Source of the DNA: JAGQIB01 sp041393395
Lineage (GTDB): Bacteria; ARS69
Assembly (NCBI GenBank): GCA_041393395.1
Contig: JAWKKG010000002.1
Span: 124,001 to 188,000, forward strand
Direction of reading: 5' to 3'
DNA length: 64,000 nt
This document shows, piece after piece, positions 35,044-44,158 of the stretch. Below the pieces are notes generated by a model that saw nothing but the letters and a program-made list of their open reading frames with translations, was not told the origin of the DNA and made no database searches. Made by a program: the position numbers and the translations under genes. Numbering within the stretch: position 1 is the stretch's first letter; each line of letters begins with the position of its first letter.

Positions 35044-36237
35044 TCTGTGTTTGGCCCGGATCTTTCATTGGTCCGGGGCATGTCATCAGATGCCTCCGCG
35101 CTCCGGCCGCCGTTCTGTCCCAACTCGAATTGCCCAAATCATTGGGCCAGAACCACTTGGGCCTATCGGAAGATAGGCTTCTCATCGCCGGATCGACGCG
35201 GGTGTAAACACCAGAGGTATCAATGCAAGTTCTGTCGGCGCGCCTTCAGTTTACAGTCGTTCCGTTCCACCTACTGGATGAAGCGGCCGGACCTACTCGT
35301 TCCTGTCTTCCTGCGGCTCGTGGGGTGCTCGGGTTACCGACAGATCGCGAGAGAACTGCGTGTTTCCCATACCACGATCATGCGAATCGCCGAGAGACTC
35401 GGTAGGCATTGCTTGCTCTACCAGTGGCAGCACGTGCGCGATCTGAAGCTGTCCGAGATCGTCGTCATCGACGGTTTCGAGAGCTTTGCCCACTCGCAGT
35501 TCTATCCCTGCCATCTGAACCTCGCGGTCGGGGCGGAGAGCCACTTCACCTACGCGTTTGCTGAGGCTGAGCTCCGCCGCAAGGGCACCATGACCGTCTG
35601 GCAGAAGCACCGGAGAGCCGAGCTCGAGCGGCAGCACGGTCGCCCGGACCCGAAAGCGATCGAGAAGAGCGTTGCGGAACTGGTTGCGATGCTGCCTTCG
35701 TCGACCGGGGTGCTCTCCGTACGCACCGATGAGCATCCGGCGTACCCCCGGGCGTTTCGTCGCAGCGGGCGACGGATTCAGCACATGAAGACGTCGTCGG
35801 CGGAGGCACGAGTTCCCTCGAACCCCTTGTTCCCCGTCAACCTGGCAGATCTTCTCATCCGGCATTCGGGCGCGAACCACAAACGAGAGACGATTGCCTT
35901 CTCGAAGACCCTCCAAAGTGCCGTGGAGCGATTGGCGATCTTTGTGGTGTGGCGGAATTTCGCGAAGTCGTTCTCGGAAAAGGTGCAGGACGCCACCCCG
36001 GCCATGCGGCTCGGGGTGGCTCGCGCGAAACGGTCTGTGGAGGAGATACTCGGTTCCCGCCTGTTCGTGTCCAAGACGGTGTTGCCAGGGCGTTGGGGAG
36101 GCTACTACCGTCGCGAGGTGGTGACGCTCCCGCGGGGTCTGTCACGACCGCACCGACTGCAGTACGCCGACTGAGTCTCGCGCCGTTCCGATGCCGACCG
36201 GCGGACGAGCTTCGGACACAGTTTCCGAACCACAATC
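35029..36237 (+). mobile_element. Insertion sequence with 22-bp terminal inverted repeats
   Basis: 1209 bp with one transposase gene. Left end 35029-35050 and right end 36216-36237 are imperfect inverted repeats sharing GATTGTGGTTCG at the outer tips and CTGTGT inside. No matching direct repeat flanks it: the bases outside are GGTTT on the left and TACTC on the right. GC content is lower than in neighbouring genes. The right end supplies the last base of the stop codon of the gene at 36237. Confidence 0.8.
35080..36174 (+). CDS. IS1-like transposase with zinc ribbon and DDE core
   Basis: 364 residues. An N-terminal zinc ribbon (FCPNSNCPNH...CKHQRYQCKFCRRAFS) and a helix-turn-helix (GYRQIARELRVSHTTIMRIAERL) correspond to InsA, and the C-terminal part to the InsB catalytic domain (IVVIDGFESF, VRTDEHPAYPRAFRR, later acidic/His segments), all in one frame. 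IS1 itself needs a frameshift to join these, so this is a single-frame relative. The start could also be the GTG at 35047. Codon use is clearly less GC-biased than in adjacent genes, consistent with recent arrival. Confidence 0.82.
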   Translation: MSSDASALRPPFCPNSNCPNHWARTTWAYRKIGFSSPDRRGCKHQRYQCKFCRRAFSLQSFRSTYWMKRPDLLVPVFLRLVGCSGYRQIARELRVSHTTIMRIAERLGRHCLLYQWQHVRDLKLSEIVVIDGFESFAHSQFYPCHLNLAVGAESHFTYAFAEAELRRKGTMTVWQKHRRAELERQHGRPDPKAIEKSVAELVAMLPSSTGVLSVRTDEHPAYPRAFRRSGRRIQHMKTSSAEARVPSNPLFPVNLADLLIRHSGANHKRETIAFSKTLQSAVERLAIFVVWRNFAKSFSEKVQDATPAMRLGVARAKRSVEEILGSRLFVSKTVLPGRWGGYYRREVVTLPRGLSRPHRLQYAD

Positions 36238-38399
36238 TACTCGATGTATCCGAGAGCGCGCAGTTCGTCGCGGATTCTGTCATCCACGCCGGTGGCAATC
36301 GCATCCCCCGGCTCCTCATCCTCACGCGCCCCGTACGTCGCGATCCAGCGCACCGGATGCGCCTCACGCCAGGCGGGATCGAAGAGGTCCATGAGCGGAA
36401 CTCCCTCGACGTCGAGCGGGCACGGCGCGCCGAGCGCGTAGAGGACGGTGGAGGCGATGTCGATGGCGCGGGCGCCGTCGATCGTGGCGGCGGCGCGGAA
36501 CGGGCCGCCGGCGGCGACGAGGAGACCGTCCATGCGGTGGTCGCCGGAGTGGCCCTCCGGCACGCGGATATCGGTCAGGGGGAACTCGACGTCGCCCGTG
36601 CCGGTGGCGCCTGCCGGCGGGAGGAGGACCCGGTCGCCGGCGACCGTCTCGTCGAACACCGCGACGAGACGTGGCCCGAGCTCGTCCTCGTCCAGCGCGA
36701 GCGCGCGGAACAGCGGCTCGTTTCCGTTCACGCGGCAGGCGGCGAGACGTTCCTTGGCGAGGGCGAGTGAGGTCGCGTCGCCGAGGCCGCCGATCCGGAG
36801 CACGCGACGCGCGTCGACGGTCGGCGGCCGAGGGTCGAATACGACGCTGCGGGCGGAGTCGGCCGCGCCGCCCGTGCCGGCCTGGAGCTCCGCGAGCCCG
36901 CACAGCTCGAGGAGCCGGTTCGGACGCCACCACTGACTGCGTTCGTTGTTCGTGAGGAATCCGTGGTCGGAGAGCACGAGCACGCCGGTCTCGGGGTCGA
37001 GCAGGTCGAGTGCCTCGCCCAGCAAACCGTCCATGAATCGATAGTATCGATCGACGACGGGCGCGAACGCCGCTTCCTCTTCGGGCGTGAGGTCGCCGTA
37101 CACGAGGTCGGCCACCCGCTCGCCGTCCTTTGCCGCGAGCCGGTACTTCCAGAACAGATGCTGGGTGTTGTCATTGCCGCGGAAGTACAGCGCCGTGAGA
37201 TCGGGTTGTCCGTGACGCAACGCGACCCGCGCGGACTCGAGCGTGACGAGGTCGTGCCGGACGACGTCGTCGAGAATGCCGAGCGATCGGCGCGCCTGGC
37301 CCCAGCGATTCGCCCGCCAGTCCGCGAAGCGATCCGGCGGGATGTCGGTGAAGCTCGCGATCTCCCGGTCGGCGCGGGCGTCGACCCGGGCGCGCGCGGA
37401 ATCCACGGCCGCGGTCAGCGCTTCGGGCGAGATGCGACGTGGCAGATCGTCGAAGTCGACGCGATCGGAGATCATGGCACCGGCGATCGCTTCCGCCGGC
37501 CACGTGACGTACCAGTTCACGAACGCGGACGTGAACCCGGCCCGCGCACCGAGATTCCAGATTGCCGGCACGCGTCGCAGGTTCGACGTGACCGGGACGC
37601 GATCGCCGTCGCGCCGGACGACGAAGTCCTCGATCCCGTGGACGGATGGCACGGCGCCGGTGGCCACGGACGTCCAGACCACGGGGGACTTCGGTGGCCG
37701 GATGGAGCGCAGGTCTCCGCGACAGCCGCGTTCGATCAGCGCCTGGAGATTCGGCATCCGCCCGGCCGCGATCGCCTCGTCCACGAGGCGACCGTCGATG
37801 CCATCCAGTCCCAGGATCGCGATCTTCACGCCGGTGGGAACCCGCTCGGGATCCGCGACTTGCGTGCCGTCCGGTCGCGCGGGAGCGCGACTCGCGAACG
37901 CGCTCACGCCCACGACCCAGATCGTCGCGGAGACGACGAAGCCGCTCGCGAGCGCACGGCGCGGTCCCCGCGGAAGGCGGGTCGTGATTGCGCCCGCGAC
38001 GACTCCCGCGATCGCCGCCGCCACTCCGCCGATGCCCACGAGTGCCCAACCGACGTCCTGCGCGAGTGCGCGGTGGCGCCAGACGCTGCCCAGCACGAAT
38101 CCGTCGAGTGCGACGAGGGCCGCTCCGACGAGCACCGCGCGAACGGCGGAGGGGCCTCGACGGACGAGCGCCCCGATCACCAGTGCCACTCCGGCGCCGA
38201 TCAGCGCGTGCCCGCCGACGTACCAGGCCGTCGCCACCGCGGCGGTGTCGAGGCGGATCAGCGTCGCGTCGGCGAAGCGACCGGAGAGCACGCGGAACAC
38301 CGCGTTGAGGGCGTCGGCCCACACGTGCCACGTGGCCGAGAGCTCCAGGAAGTGGAGCCACGCGCCGAGGACGGCCCCGGCGGCGGCGCCCTCCAGCAA
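36237..38399 (-). CDS. Membrane-anchored alkaline-phosphatase-superfamily phosphodiesterase
   Basis: 720 residues from a TTG start. Several membrane helices fill residues 1-170. The type I phosphodiesterase/nucleotide pyrophosphatase domain follows, with its metal ligands in place: the Asp of AILGLDGIDG, the nucleophile Thr of PVVWTSVATG, Asp and His of GNDNTQHLFWKY, Asp-His of VLSDHGF and the His of HSGDHRMDG. It ends in the common ELRALGYIE. Such proteins hydrolyse phosphodiesters or transfer phospho-groups at the membrane; the substrate is not evident. The stop codon is completed by the insertion sequence. A paralogue at 45144-47087 has lost these ligands. Confidence 0.85.
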   Translation of the reverse strand: MLEGAAAGAVLGAWLHFLELSATWHVWADALNAVFRVLSGRFADATLIRLDTAAVATAWYVGGHALIGAGVALVIGALVRRGPSAVRAVLVGAALVALDGFVLGSVWRHRALAQDVGWALVGIGGVAAAIAGVVAGAITTRLPRGPRRALASGFVVSATIWVVGVSAFASRAPARPDGTQVADPERVPTGVKIAILGLDGIDGRLVDEAIAAGRMPNLQALIERGCRGDLRSIRPPKSPVVWTSVATGAVPSVHGIEDFVVRRDGDRVPVTSNLRRVPAIWNLGARAGFTSAFVNWYVTWPAEAIAGAMISDRVDFDDLPRRISPEALTAAVDSARARVDARADREIASFTDIPPDRFADWRANRWGQARRSLGILDDVVRHDLVTLESARVALRHGQPDLTALYFRGNDNTQHLFWKYRLAAKDGERVADLVYGDLTPEEEAAFAPVVDRYYRFMDGLLGEALDLLDPETGVLVLSDHGFLTNNERSQWWRPNRLLELCGLAELQAGTGGAADSARSVVFDPRPPTVDARRVLRIGGLGDATSLALAKERLAACRVNGNEPLFRALALDEDELGPRLVAVFDETVAGDRVLLPPAGATGTGDVEFPLTDIRVPEGHSGDHRMDGLLVAAGGPFRAAATIDGARAIDIASTVLYALGAPCPLDVEGVPLMDLFDPAWREAHPVRWIATYGAREDEEPGDAIATGVDDRIRDELRALGYIE

Positions 38400-38436
38400 C
38401 CGCTGCGAAACGGAACTCGAGTCGCGGGAAGTCAGG

Positions 38437-39093
38437 CTACGTTCTCCGGGGGTCGGGAATCGGGGCGGGCTCGCCGGTTGCGCGACGGACCCGCCTCGGG
38501 AACAAGATGTCCCGCATCTCGTCCGCGTCCAGGTCGGGGAAGCAGGCCCAGGCCTCGCGCAACGAGTCGGGCAGCGCCTCGGTCAGGATCTCGAGGCGCT
38601 CTCGACCGCTCGCGGTCTCCGCGACAGCCGAGGGGGTGCGCCCGCCGAGCGCGTCATTCGGGAGGAACGGCCAGGCGAGCCGCAGGTAGAGCTCCGCGAC
38701 CTCGCGTCGGGCGAGGTGCGGCGAGTCGGCTTGTCCCGCGGGCCCGCAGATCGCGTTCGGATTCTCCAGCAAGCGCTCGAACGGCAGGGCGCGCGTCTCG
38801 TCGTGGGGCCACGCGGTGCCGCCCGAGATCTCCCGCTCCGCCGCGCGAAGCCACTCCTCCGAGAAGGACTCGATCACGAGCGCGCCACCGCCGGAACAGA
38901 CGCGGGCGAACGCGAACGGGGTGTCGTCGTCTTCCGGATCGAGTCGCGTCCACTCCGCGCGCAGGCAGCGGTCGCGGGGGACGAGGCGGAACGCCTCGCG
39001 TTCCCCGAGAGCCCGCACGCGCGCGCTCTCCTCGTGGAAGCGGACGGCCTGATGCAGCGCGAGCCGCCCGGGATCGAGTCGAGACCCGCTCAT
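38437..39093 (-). CDS. Hypothetical protein with LGGRTP motif
   Basis: 218 residues, no signal peptide, strongly acidic. I do not recognise the family. The segment NDALGGRTPSAVAETASGRERLEILTEAL (its motif core NDALGGRTPSAVAE) resembles the short helical motif of Xre/MbcA/ParS-type antitoxin C-terminal domains and SEC-C-like proteins, in which N-x-x-LGG-x-[TS]-P precedes a helix. No toxin-like gene adjoins it. It has its own ribosome site (AGGAG) and sits 37 bp upstream of the phosphodiesterase start, so the two may be co-transcribed. Confidence 0.6.
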   Translation of the reverse strand: MSGSRLDPGRLALHQAVRFHEESARVRALGEREAFRLVPRDRCLRAEWTRLDPEDDDTPFAFARVCSGGGALVIESFSEEWLRAAEREISGGTAWPHDETRALPFERLLENPNAICGPAGQADSPHLARREVAELYLRLAWPFLPNDALGGRTPSAVAETASGRERLEILTEALPDSLREAWACFPDLDADEMRDILFPRRVRRATGEPAPIPDPRRT

Positions 39094-39192
39094 GGACTGC
39101 TCCTTTCCGCGGCCGAATGACGGCGACGCGGGTTCGAGTCTCTTCCGACCGGACGGCGGCGCCGCGCGAGGGCGGCCGCCGCCGGCCGAGGA

Positions 39193-40248
39193 CTACGCGT
39201 GATCGAGCGGGACCTTGTCGGCCTCCGCCAGGAACGCGACGAGCAGGTCGATCGACGCCTGGATATCCTTGCGGTGGCACATCTCGATCACCGAGTGCAC
39301 GTACCGCGACGGGATCGACACGCAGCCGGCCGGCACGCCGCCTCCCGCACGCTGGATCGCCGCGGTATCCGTGCCGCCCTTCGTGAGGACCTCCATCTGG
39401 TACGGGATCTTCTTCTTCTGCGCGATCGCGCGGAGCGCATCGACCACGCGGAAGTCGGAGATCACGCTCGAGTCCATGACCTTGATCGCCGTGCCGGCTC
39501 CGAGCTTCGTCACGTGCTCTTCGGAGCTCGCGCCGGGCACGTCGTTCGCGAGCGTGACGTCGAGCGCGATGCCGAGATCCGGCCGCAGCGCTTCGGCGGC
39601 GACCGTCGCGCCGCGGATGCCGACCTCTTCCTGGGTCGTGGCGACGGCGATGACTTCCACCGCGTGGCTCTTCAGCGCGCGAACCGCCTCGATCATCACG
39701 AACACGCCCACGCGGTCGTCGAGCGACTTCGTGCAGACCGATTCGCCGATGTCCACGAAGTCGCGCTCGCGCGTCGCCAGGTCGCCGACCGAAACGAGCT
39801 TGTCGACCTTCGCCTTGGGCAGGCCGAGATCGATGAAGAAGTGCTCGAGCTTCGGCGGGCGCTGGCGCTCCTCGTCCGTCATGATGTGGATCGGCTTGCT
39901 GCCGATCACGCCCAGCACGTCCTTGCGTCCGTGGACGATGACGCGCTGGGTGGAGAGGGTCTTCGGATCGAAACCGCCGAGCGGCGCGAACCGGAGGAAT
40001 CCGTTCTCGTCCACGTGGGTCACGATCAGCGAGATCTCGTCCATGTGGGCGGAAAGCATGACCCGGCGGGGCTCGCCCTTCCCGGCGCGGCCGCGGGGCC
40101 GGCGGGTCGCGAACACGTTGCCCATCCGGTCGACTTCGATCTCGTCCACCAGCGGGGACAGCTCGCGGATCACGATTTCACGGATCCGCTCCTCCCGGCC
40201 CGGGGGGCCCGGCGTCCGGCACAGCTCACTCAGCAGTTCGACGTTCAT
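39193..40248 (-). CDS. M42-family aminopeptidase
   Basis: 351 residues, typical of the FrvX/YsdC/TET group. These are cytoplasmic dinuclear-metal aminopeptidases that form large tetrahedral shells and trim small peptides. Motifs: MLSAHMDEISLIV (first His-x-Asp), LDDRVGVFVMIEA (bridging Asp), ATTQEEVGIRGA (catalytic Glu-Glu), the metal Asp of IALDVTLAND and a late His in SRYVHSVIEMCH. The ATG at 40248 follows GGAGAT; the upstream in-frame extension lacks coding character. It is divergent from the sigma54 regulator gene. Confidence 0.9.
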   Translation of the reverse strand: MNVELLSELCRTPGPPGREERIREIVIRELSPLVDEIEVDRMGNVFATRRPRGRAGKGEPRRVMLSAHMDEISLIVTHVDENGFLRFAPLGGFDPKTLSTQRVIVHGRKDVLGVIGSKPIHIMTDEERQRPPKLEHFFIDLGLPKAKVDKLVSVGDLATRERDFVDIGESVCTKSLDDRVGVFVMIEAVRALKSHAVEVIAVATTQEEVGIRGATVAAEALRPDLGIALDVTLANDVPGASSEEHVTKLGAGTAIKVMDSSVISDFRVVDALRAIAQKKKIPYQMEVLTKGGTDTAAIQRAGGGVPAGCVSIPSRYVHSVIEMCHRKDIQASIDLLVAFLAEADKVPLDHA

Positions 40249-40403
40249 TGCATCTCCTGCGGTCGCTCTCGGTTCCGGACGGCCGTGTCGGCGGACGGTC
40301 GAATCCGGGCGCGGCGAAGGGCGCCCGGGAATGGTAACTTCATCCCGCTCCGCGCGGAAGTCGAAGCTTGCGGAGCCGAATCGTACGGGCACGAGGGCGG
40401 CGC

Positions 40404-43400
40404 ATGCGGGAGCCAGGCACCGAATCCGGGGGAGATCCGCGGGAGATCCGCGCGCTCGCCGACGTCCTGCACGCTTCGGGAGAGACCTACCGGCGGGACG
40501 GCGACTTCGCGCGGGCGGCCGAGTTCTTCCGCAAGAGCCTCGAGATCCTCGGGGCGGCCGGGAGTCCCGCCCGGCAGGTGGAGGTCCGCCTCGACCTCGC
40601 GCGCGTGCTGGTCCGCCTCGGCGACGTCGACGAGGCGAGCCGGCTCGTGGAGGCCGCGCGGGAGGGCCTCGGTGGGGAGGGTGATCCCCGCGTCCGAGCG
40701 GAGTGCCATCAGCTGCTCGGCAACATCGCTCGCGGCCGCGGTCGCCCGGCCGACGCCGAGACGCACTACAACCGCGCGCTCGAGCTCTACGGCGAGGTGC
40801 GCGACGATCACGGGGTGGCGGCGACCCTCGCGCTGTTCGGCATCCTGCACAACGAACGCGGCAACTACGAGGCGGCGGAGGAGCGTTACCGGGCCGCCCT
40901 CGCGCTGTTCGAGCGGGTCGGCGACGACGAGCAGATCGCGGCGCTCACGAACAACCTGGGAACGCTCTTCCTGCGCCGCGGCGACCTCGCGCGCGCCGCC
41001 GAGGAACTCGAACGGGCGCGCGGGTTGTTCGAGAAGCTCGGTGATCGACTCGGCGTGGGCAAGTGCCACAACAACCTCGCCGGTATCTATCGTGCGCTCG
41101 GCCAGGACGGGAAGTCGGCGGAGTCTTTCCGGCAGGGTCTCACGATCTTCGAGCAGATCGGCGACAAGCGCGGCGCCGCGATCGCGGCGAACAACCTCGC
41201 GGTCATCGAGCAGGACTTCGGTCGCTGGGACGAAGCGGAGAAGCTCCACCGCCGCAGCCTGGAGCTGAAGCGCGAGATGGACGATCGCTCGGGCGAGGCC
41301 GTCTCGCTCGGCAACCTCGCCGACGTGGCATTCTTCCGCGGCGAGTGGGACAAGGCGGGGCGACTGTACCGTGACGCGCTCGCGCTGCAGCAGGCGGCCG
41401 CGAATCGCGCCGGTTGCGCGTGGGTGCACAACCATGCCGCGCGCCTGTCCCTCGCGCGCGGTCAGCAGGATCGCGCCGGGCGGGAAGCGGCGAACGCGCG
41501 CCAGATCGGCAGGGAAGTCTCCTCGCGCGAGATCCAGGCCGAGGCGATCGTCACGGAGATCCGCCTCGCGCTCGCGGCGGGCGATCTCGGGGGCGCGCGA
41601 CGTCTCCTGAACGAGGCCGAGGATCTCGCCCGCGGCATGCGCAGTCGCGAGGTGGAGGCGCTCGTGCGCCGGTCGCGCGGCGAGGTGCTCGCGGCGGAAG
41701 GTTCCACCGACGAAGCGGACGAGGTCTTCGACGAGGTCGCGCGTGCGTTCCGGCGTTTGCGCCGCCCGTTCGATCTCGCGTCGGTGGAGCTCGCACGCGG
41801 CCTCGCGTGGGCGTTCGCGAAGCGCGGCGACCGGGCGGTGGAGCCGTTCACCGAGGCGGAGCGGATTCTCGACGAGCTCGGCGCCTCCGTGCACGTGCTC
41901 TCGCCGCTGCGCACCGCCGTCGAGTTTCTCGTCGGCAATCGACCGGGCGACGGACAGGAGCTCGCCGAGGCGGGTCTCCGTCTCGCGCGACGTCTCGCGG
42001 ACGACGAATCGGTGGAGGCCTTCGGGCGGCTCGCGAGCGAGGTCGCCCGCGAGCACGAGGACGAGCGGGCGCCGGGCCTGCGCCTCGCCGACGTCGGTCG
42101 ATTCGCGGAATCGCTCCTGCGCCTGCCGGGGGGCGAGGACCCCGTCGCGTTCACGCTCGCTCGTCTCCTCGACGAGCTGCGGGGCGATCGCGGCGTGCTC
42201 CTCGTGCGCGACACGGACGCGGAACGCTTCGAGGTGACGGCCTCGGACGGCTTCGAAGACCCCGGGCGCACGGATGCCGTGCGCGCCGCGGAGCGCGCCG
42301 TGGAAACGGGCGAGGTCTGGCGCGACTTCCGCGGCGGAGAGCGCGACAAGCCGCGGTCCCGCCTCGTATTGCCGTTCGGTCTCGGGGCGCCGGTCGTGGG
42401 CGCGGTGCATCTGGAGACATCCGTGGGAGCGCGCGGTTTCGGCGAGGACGACGAGCGCTATGCGTTCGCGGTCGCCACCGTGCTCGTGCTGCACCTGGCG
42501 GGCGCGGCGCCGGAGCCGACCGCCGTCGCGCGGGTGCGCGTGGCGCCGCGCGAGAAGCCGGCCGCGTTCGCGGAGATCGTGGGCGACTCGGGTCGCATGA
42601 GCGAGGTCTGCGATACCGCGCGCAAGGTCGCCGCGAGCAACACCACGGTCCTGATCCTCGGCGAGAGCGGGACCGGCAAGGAGCTTCTCGCGCGCGGGAT
42701 TCACCGATCTTCGCCGCGACGCGAAGGTCCGTTCGTCGCGGTGAACTGTCCGTCGATTCCGCGCGACCTGCTCGAGAGCGAGCTGTTCGGCTACGAGAAG
42801 GGGGCGTTCACCGGAGCGGACGAGACGAAGGAAGGACGCCTCGAGCTCGCGAACGGCGGCACGCTGTTCCTCGACGAGCTCGGCGATCTCCCGTTCTCGG
42901 CCCAGGCGAAGCTGCTGCGCGTGCTGCAGGAGCGCACGTTCGAGCGGCTCGGCGGGCTCGCCACCCGGCGCGTCGACGTCCGGATCCTCGCCGCGACGTC
43001 GGTCGATCTCGCGCGCGCCGTCGCGGAGCGCCGGTTCCGTGAGGACCTGTACTACCGACTGAACGTCGTGCCGATCGTGATGCCGCCGTTGCGCGAACGC
43101 CCCGAGGACGTGCCGGCCCTGGTGGACCACTTCCTCTCGCGCTATCAGGTGGAGAGCCGTCCGGTGCAGTGGGTCAGCCCGGAGGCGCTGCGGCTGCTCA
43201 CGGCGTATCCGTGGCCCGGAAACGTCCGCGAGCTGGAGAATGCGATCCAGTACGCGCTGAGCCTCATGGACGGGGACACGCTGCGGCCCGCCGACCTGCC
43301 GCGGGTCGTGCGCTCGCACCAGGCGAGCGGGGAGGCGGCGGCCGGCAGTCTGCAGTCCGAGGTCGACCGCCTGGAGCGGGACCTCATCCAGCAGGCGCTG

Positions 43401-43559
43401 GAGGCGACCGATTGGAATCGGAGCGAGGCTGCCCGGCGCCTCGGGACGAACGAGTCCAAGATCCGTCAGCGCATGAAGAAGCACGGGATCGCGCCTCCCC
43501 GGCGCGGTCGGCGAATCGCTCCGCGGGGCCGCGATTTCGGCAAATCCGACGAAGTCTGA
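40404..43559 (+). CDS. Sigma54-dependent activator with N-terminal TPR repeats and GAF domain
   Basis: 1051 residues. About ten TPR units (residues about 20-430) pair with another protein or peptide. A GAF-like sensor domain follows (about 560-690). The AAA+ sigma54-interaction domain has Walker A GESGTGKE (753-760), an intact GAFTGA loop (800-805), Walker B GGTLFLDE (about 821) and arginine-rich sensor segments. The C terminus is a Fis-type helix-turn-helix (NRSEAARRLGTNESKIRQRMKKH). An intact GAFTGA means it can contact sigma54, and a matching promoter lies 177 bp after its stop. No receiver domain is present, so control is through TPR/GAF ligands, not phosphorylation. Confidence 0.92.
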   Translation: MREPGTESGGDPREIRALADVLHASGETYRRDGDFARAAEFFRKSLEILGAAGSPARQVEVRLDLARVLVRLGDVDEASRLVEAAREGLGGEGDPRVRAECHQLLGNIARGRGRPADAETHYNRALELYGEVRDDHGVAATLALFGILHNERGNYEAAEERYRAALALFERVGDDEQIAALTNNLGTLFLRRGDLARAAEELERARGLFEKLGDRLGVGKCHNNLAGIYRALGQDGKSAESFRQGLTIFEQIGDKRGAAIAANNLAVIEQDFGRWDEAEKLHRRSLELKREMDDRSGEAVSLGNLADVAFFRGEWDKAGRLYRDALALQQAAANRAGCAWVHNHAARLSLARGQQDRAGREAANARQIGREVSSREIQAEAIVTEIRLALAAGDLGGARRLLNEAEDLARGMRSREVEALVRRSRGEVLAAEGSTDEADEVFDEVARAFRRLRRPFDLASVELARGLAWAFAKRGDRAVEPFTEAERILDELGASVHVLSPLRTAVEFLVGNRPGDGQELAEAGLRLARRLADDESVEAFGRLASEVAREHEDERAPGLRLADVGRFAESLLRLPGGEDPVAFTLARLLDELRGDRGVLLVRDTDAERFEVTASDGFEDPGRTDAVRAAERAVETGEVWRDFRGGERDKPRSRLVLPFGLGAPVVGAVHLETSVGARGFGEDDERYAFAVATVLVLHLAGAAPEPTAVARVRVAPREKPAAFAEIVGDSGRMSEVCDTARKVAASNTTVLILGESGTGKELLARGIHRSSPRREGPFVAVNCPSIPRDLLESELFGYEKGAFTGADETKEGRLELANGGTLFLDELGDLPFSAQAKLLRVLQERTFERLGGLATRRVDVRILAATSVDLARAVAERRFREDLYYRLNVVPIVMPPLRERPEDVPALVDHFLSRYQVESRPVQWVSPEALRLLTAYPWPGNVRELENAIQYALSLMDGDTLRPADLPRVVRSHQASGEAAAGSLQSEVDRLERDLIQQALEATDWNRSEAARRLGTNESKIRQRMKKHGIAPPRRGRRIAPRGRDFGKSDEV

Positions 43560-43590
43560 AGCTCCTTGATTTCAATCGGTTGCGCCTCAC

Positions 43591-43616
43591 TTTCCACGGA
43601 TTCGGCGATTTCCACG
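43591..43616 (+). promoter_or_regulatory. Direct repeat, candidate upstream activator site
   Basis: TTTCCACG occurs at 43591-43598 and again at 43609-43616, 18 bp apart, about 130 bp before the sigma54 promoter. A TCGTCG/CGACGA inverted repeat lies at 43709-43724. Either could be the activator binding site; neither is proven. Confidence 0.35.
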
Positions 43617-43735
43617 AGCGCCTTCCGTCGCGGGGCCGACGAAGCTCCGATTCGGGCGACATTCCTGCGTTCATAAGTTGTTTAAAATCAATCGCATCGC
43701 GGCTTGATTCGTCGTTTCCGACGAGCCGCGAAGAA

Positions 43736-43752
43736 TTGGCACCAACGTTGCT
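43736..43752 (+). promoter_or_regulatory. Sigma54 promoter
   Basis: TTGGCACCAACGTTGCT: GG and GC are exactly 10 bp apart and the match to TGGCAC-N5-TTGCW is near perfect. It lies in an AT-richer stretch between the sigma54 activator gene and the small membrane-protein gene; transcription would start near 43763. Confidence 0.85.
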
Positions 43753-43805
43753 CTTTGGGGTCGCATCGCCGGGCGAACTTCCCGGCGGTGGAGAGGACGA
43801 CCCCC

Positions 43806-44090
43806 GTGGATTCTCAGAAGACCGACACGAACCGGCCGAGGGGCAGGGGCCGAGGCAAGCTGGGGCGGCGAATGAACCTCGCAATGTCCCTGGCTCTGGC
43901 CGGTTTCGTGGTCGGCTTCTGGGGTCTCGTCCAGGGGTTCGCGGCGCCGGGCGACGTTCCGGCGCCGACTCGGGGACCCGAGCCTCTCCATCGCGGGGAA
44001 GCCCTGGCGGGCGACCTGGCGCTGGAGCGCCCGGCCCCGCCCGTTCCCGCGCGGATCGCGGGCGATCTCGAGATCCGGCTCCCGCGCTAG
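43806..44090 (+). CDS. Small single-pass membrane protein under the sigma54 promoter
   Basis: 94 residues from a GTG start with GGAGAGGA 8 bp upstream. A basic N terminus (NRPRGRGRGKLGRR) precedes one membrane segment (about residues 24-42, MNLAMSLALAGFVVGFWGLV). The C-terminal half is Pro/Ala-rich and should lie in the periplasm. The family is unknown. Its location directly after the sigma54 promoter makes it the first member of that regulon, and the lamin-tail-domain gene 68 bp on could be read through from the same promoter. Confidence 0.6.
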   Translation: MDSQKTDTNRPRGRGRGKLGRRMNLAMSLALAGFVVGFWGLVQGFAAPGDVPAPTRGPEPLHRGEALAGDLALERPAPPVPARIAGDLEIRLPR

Positions 44091-44158
44091 ACGAGCGATC
44101 GCCCGCTCGCGTGCGCTACAATCGGTGGACTCTTCCACCGCTGACCGAGGACGACCCG

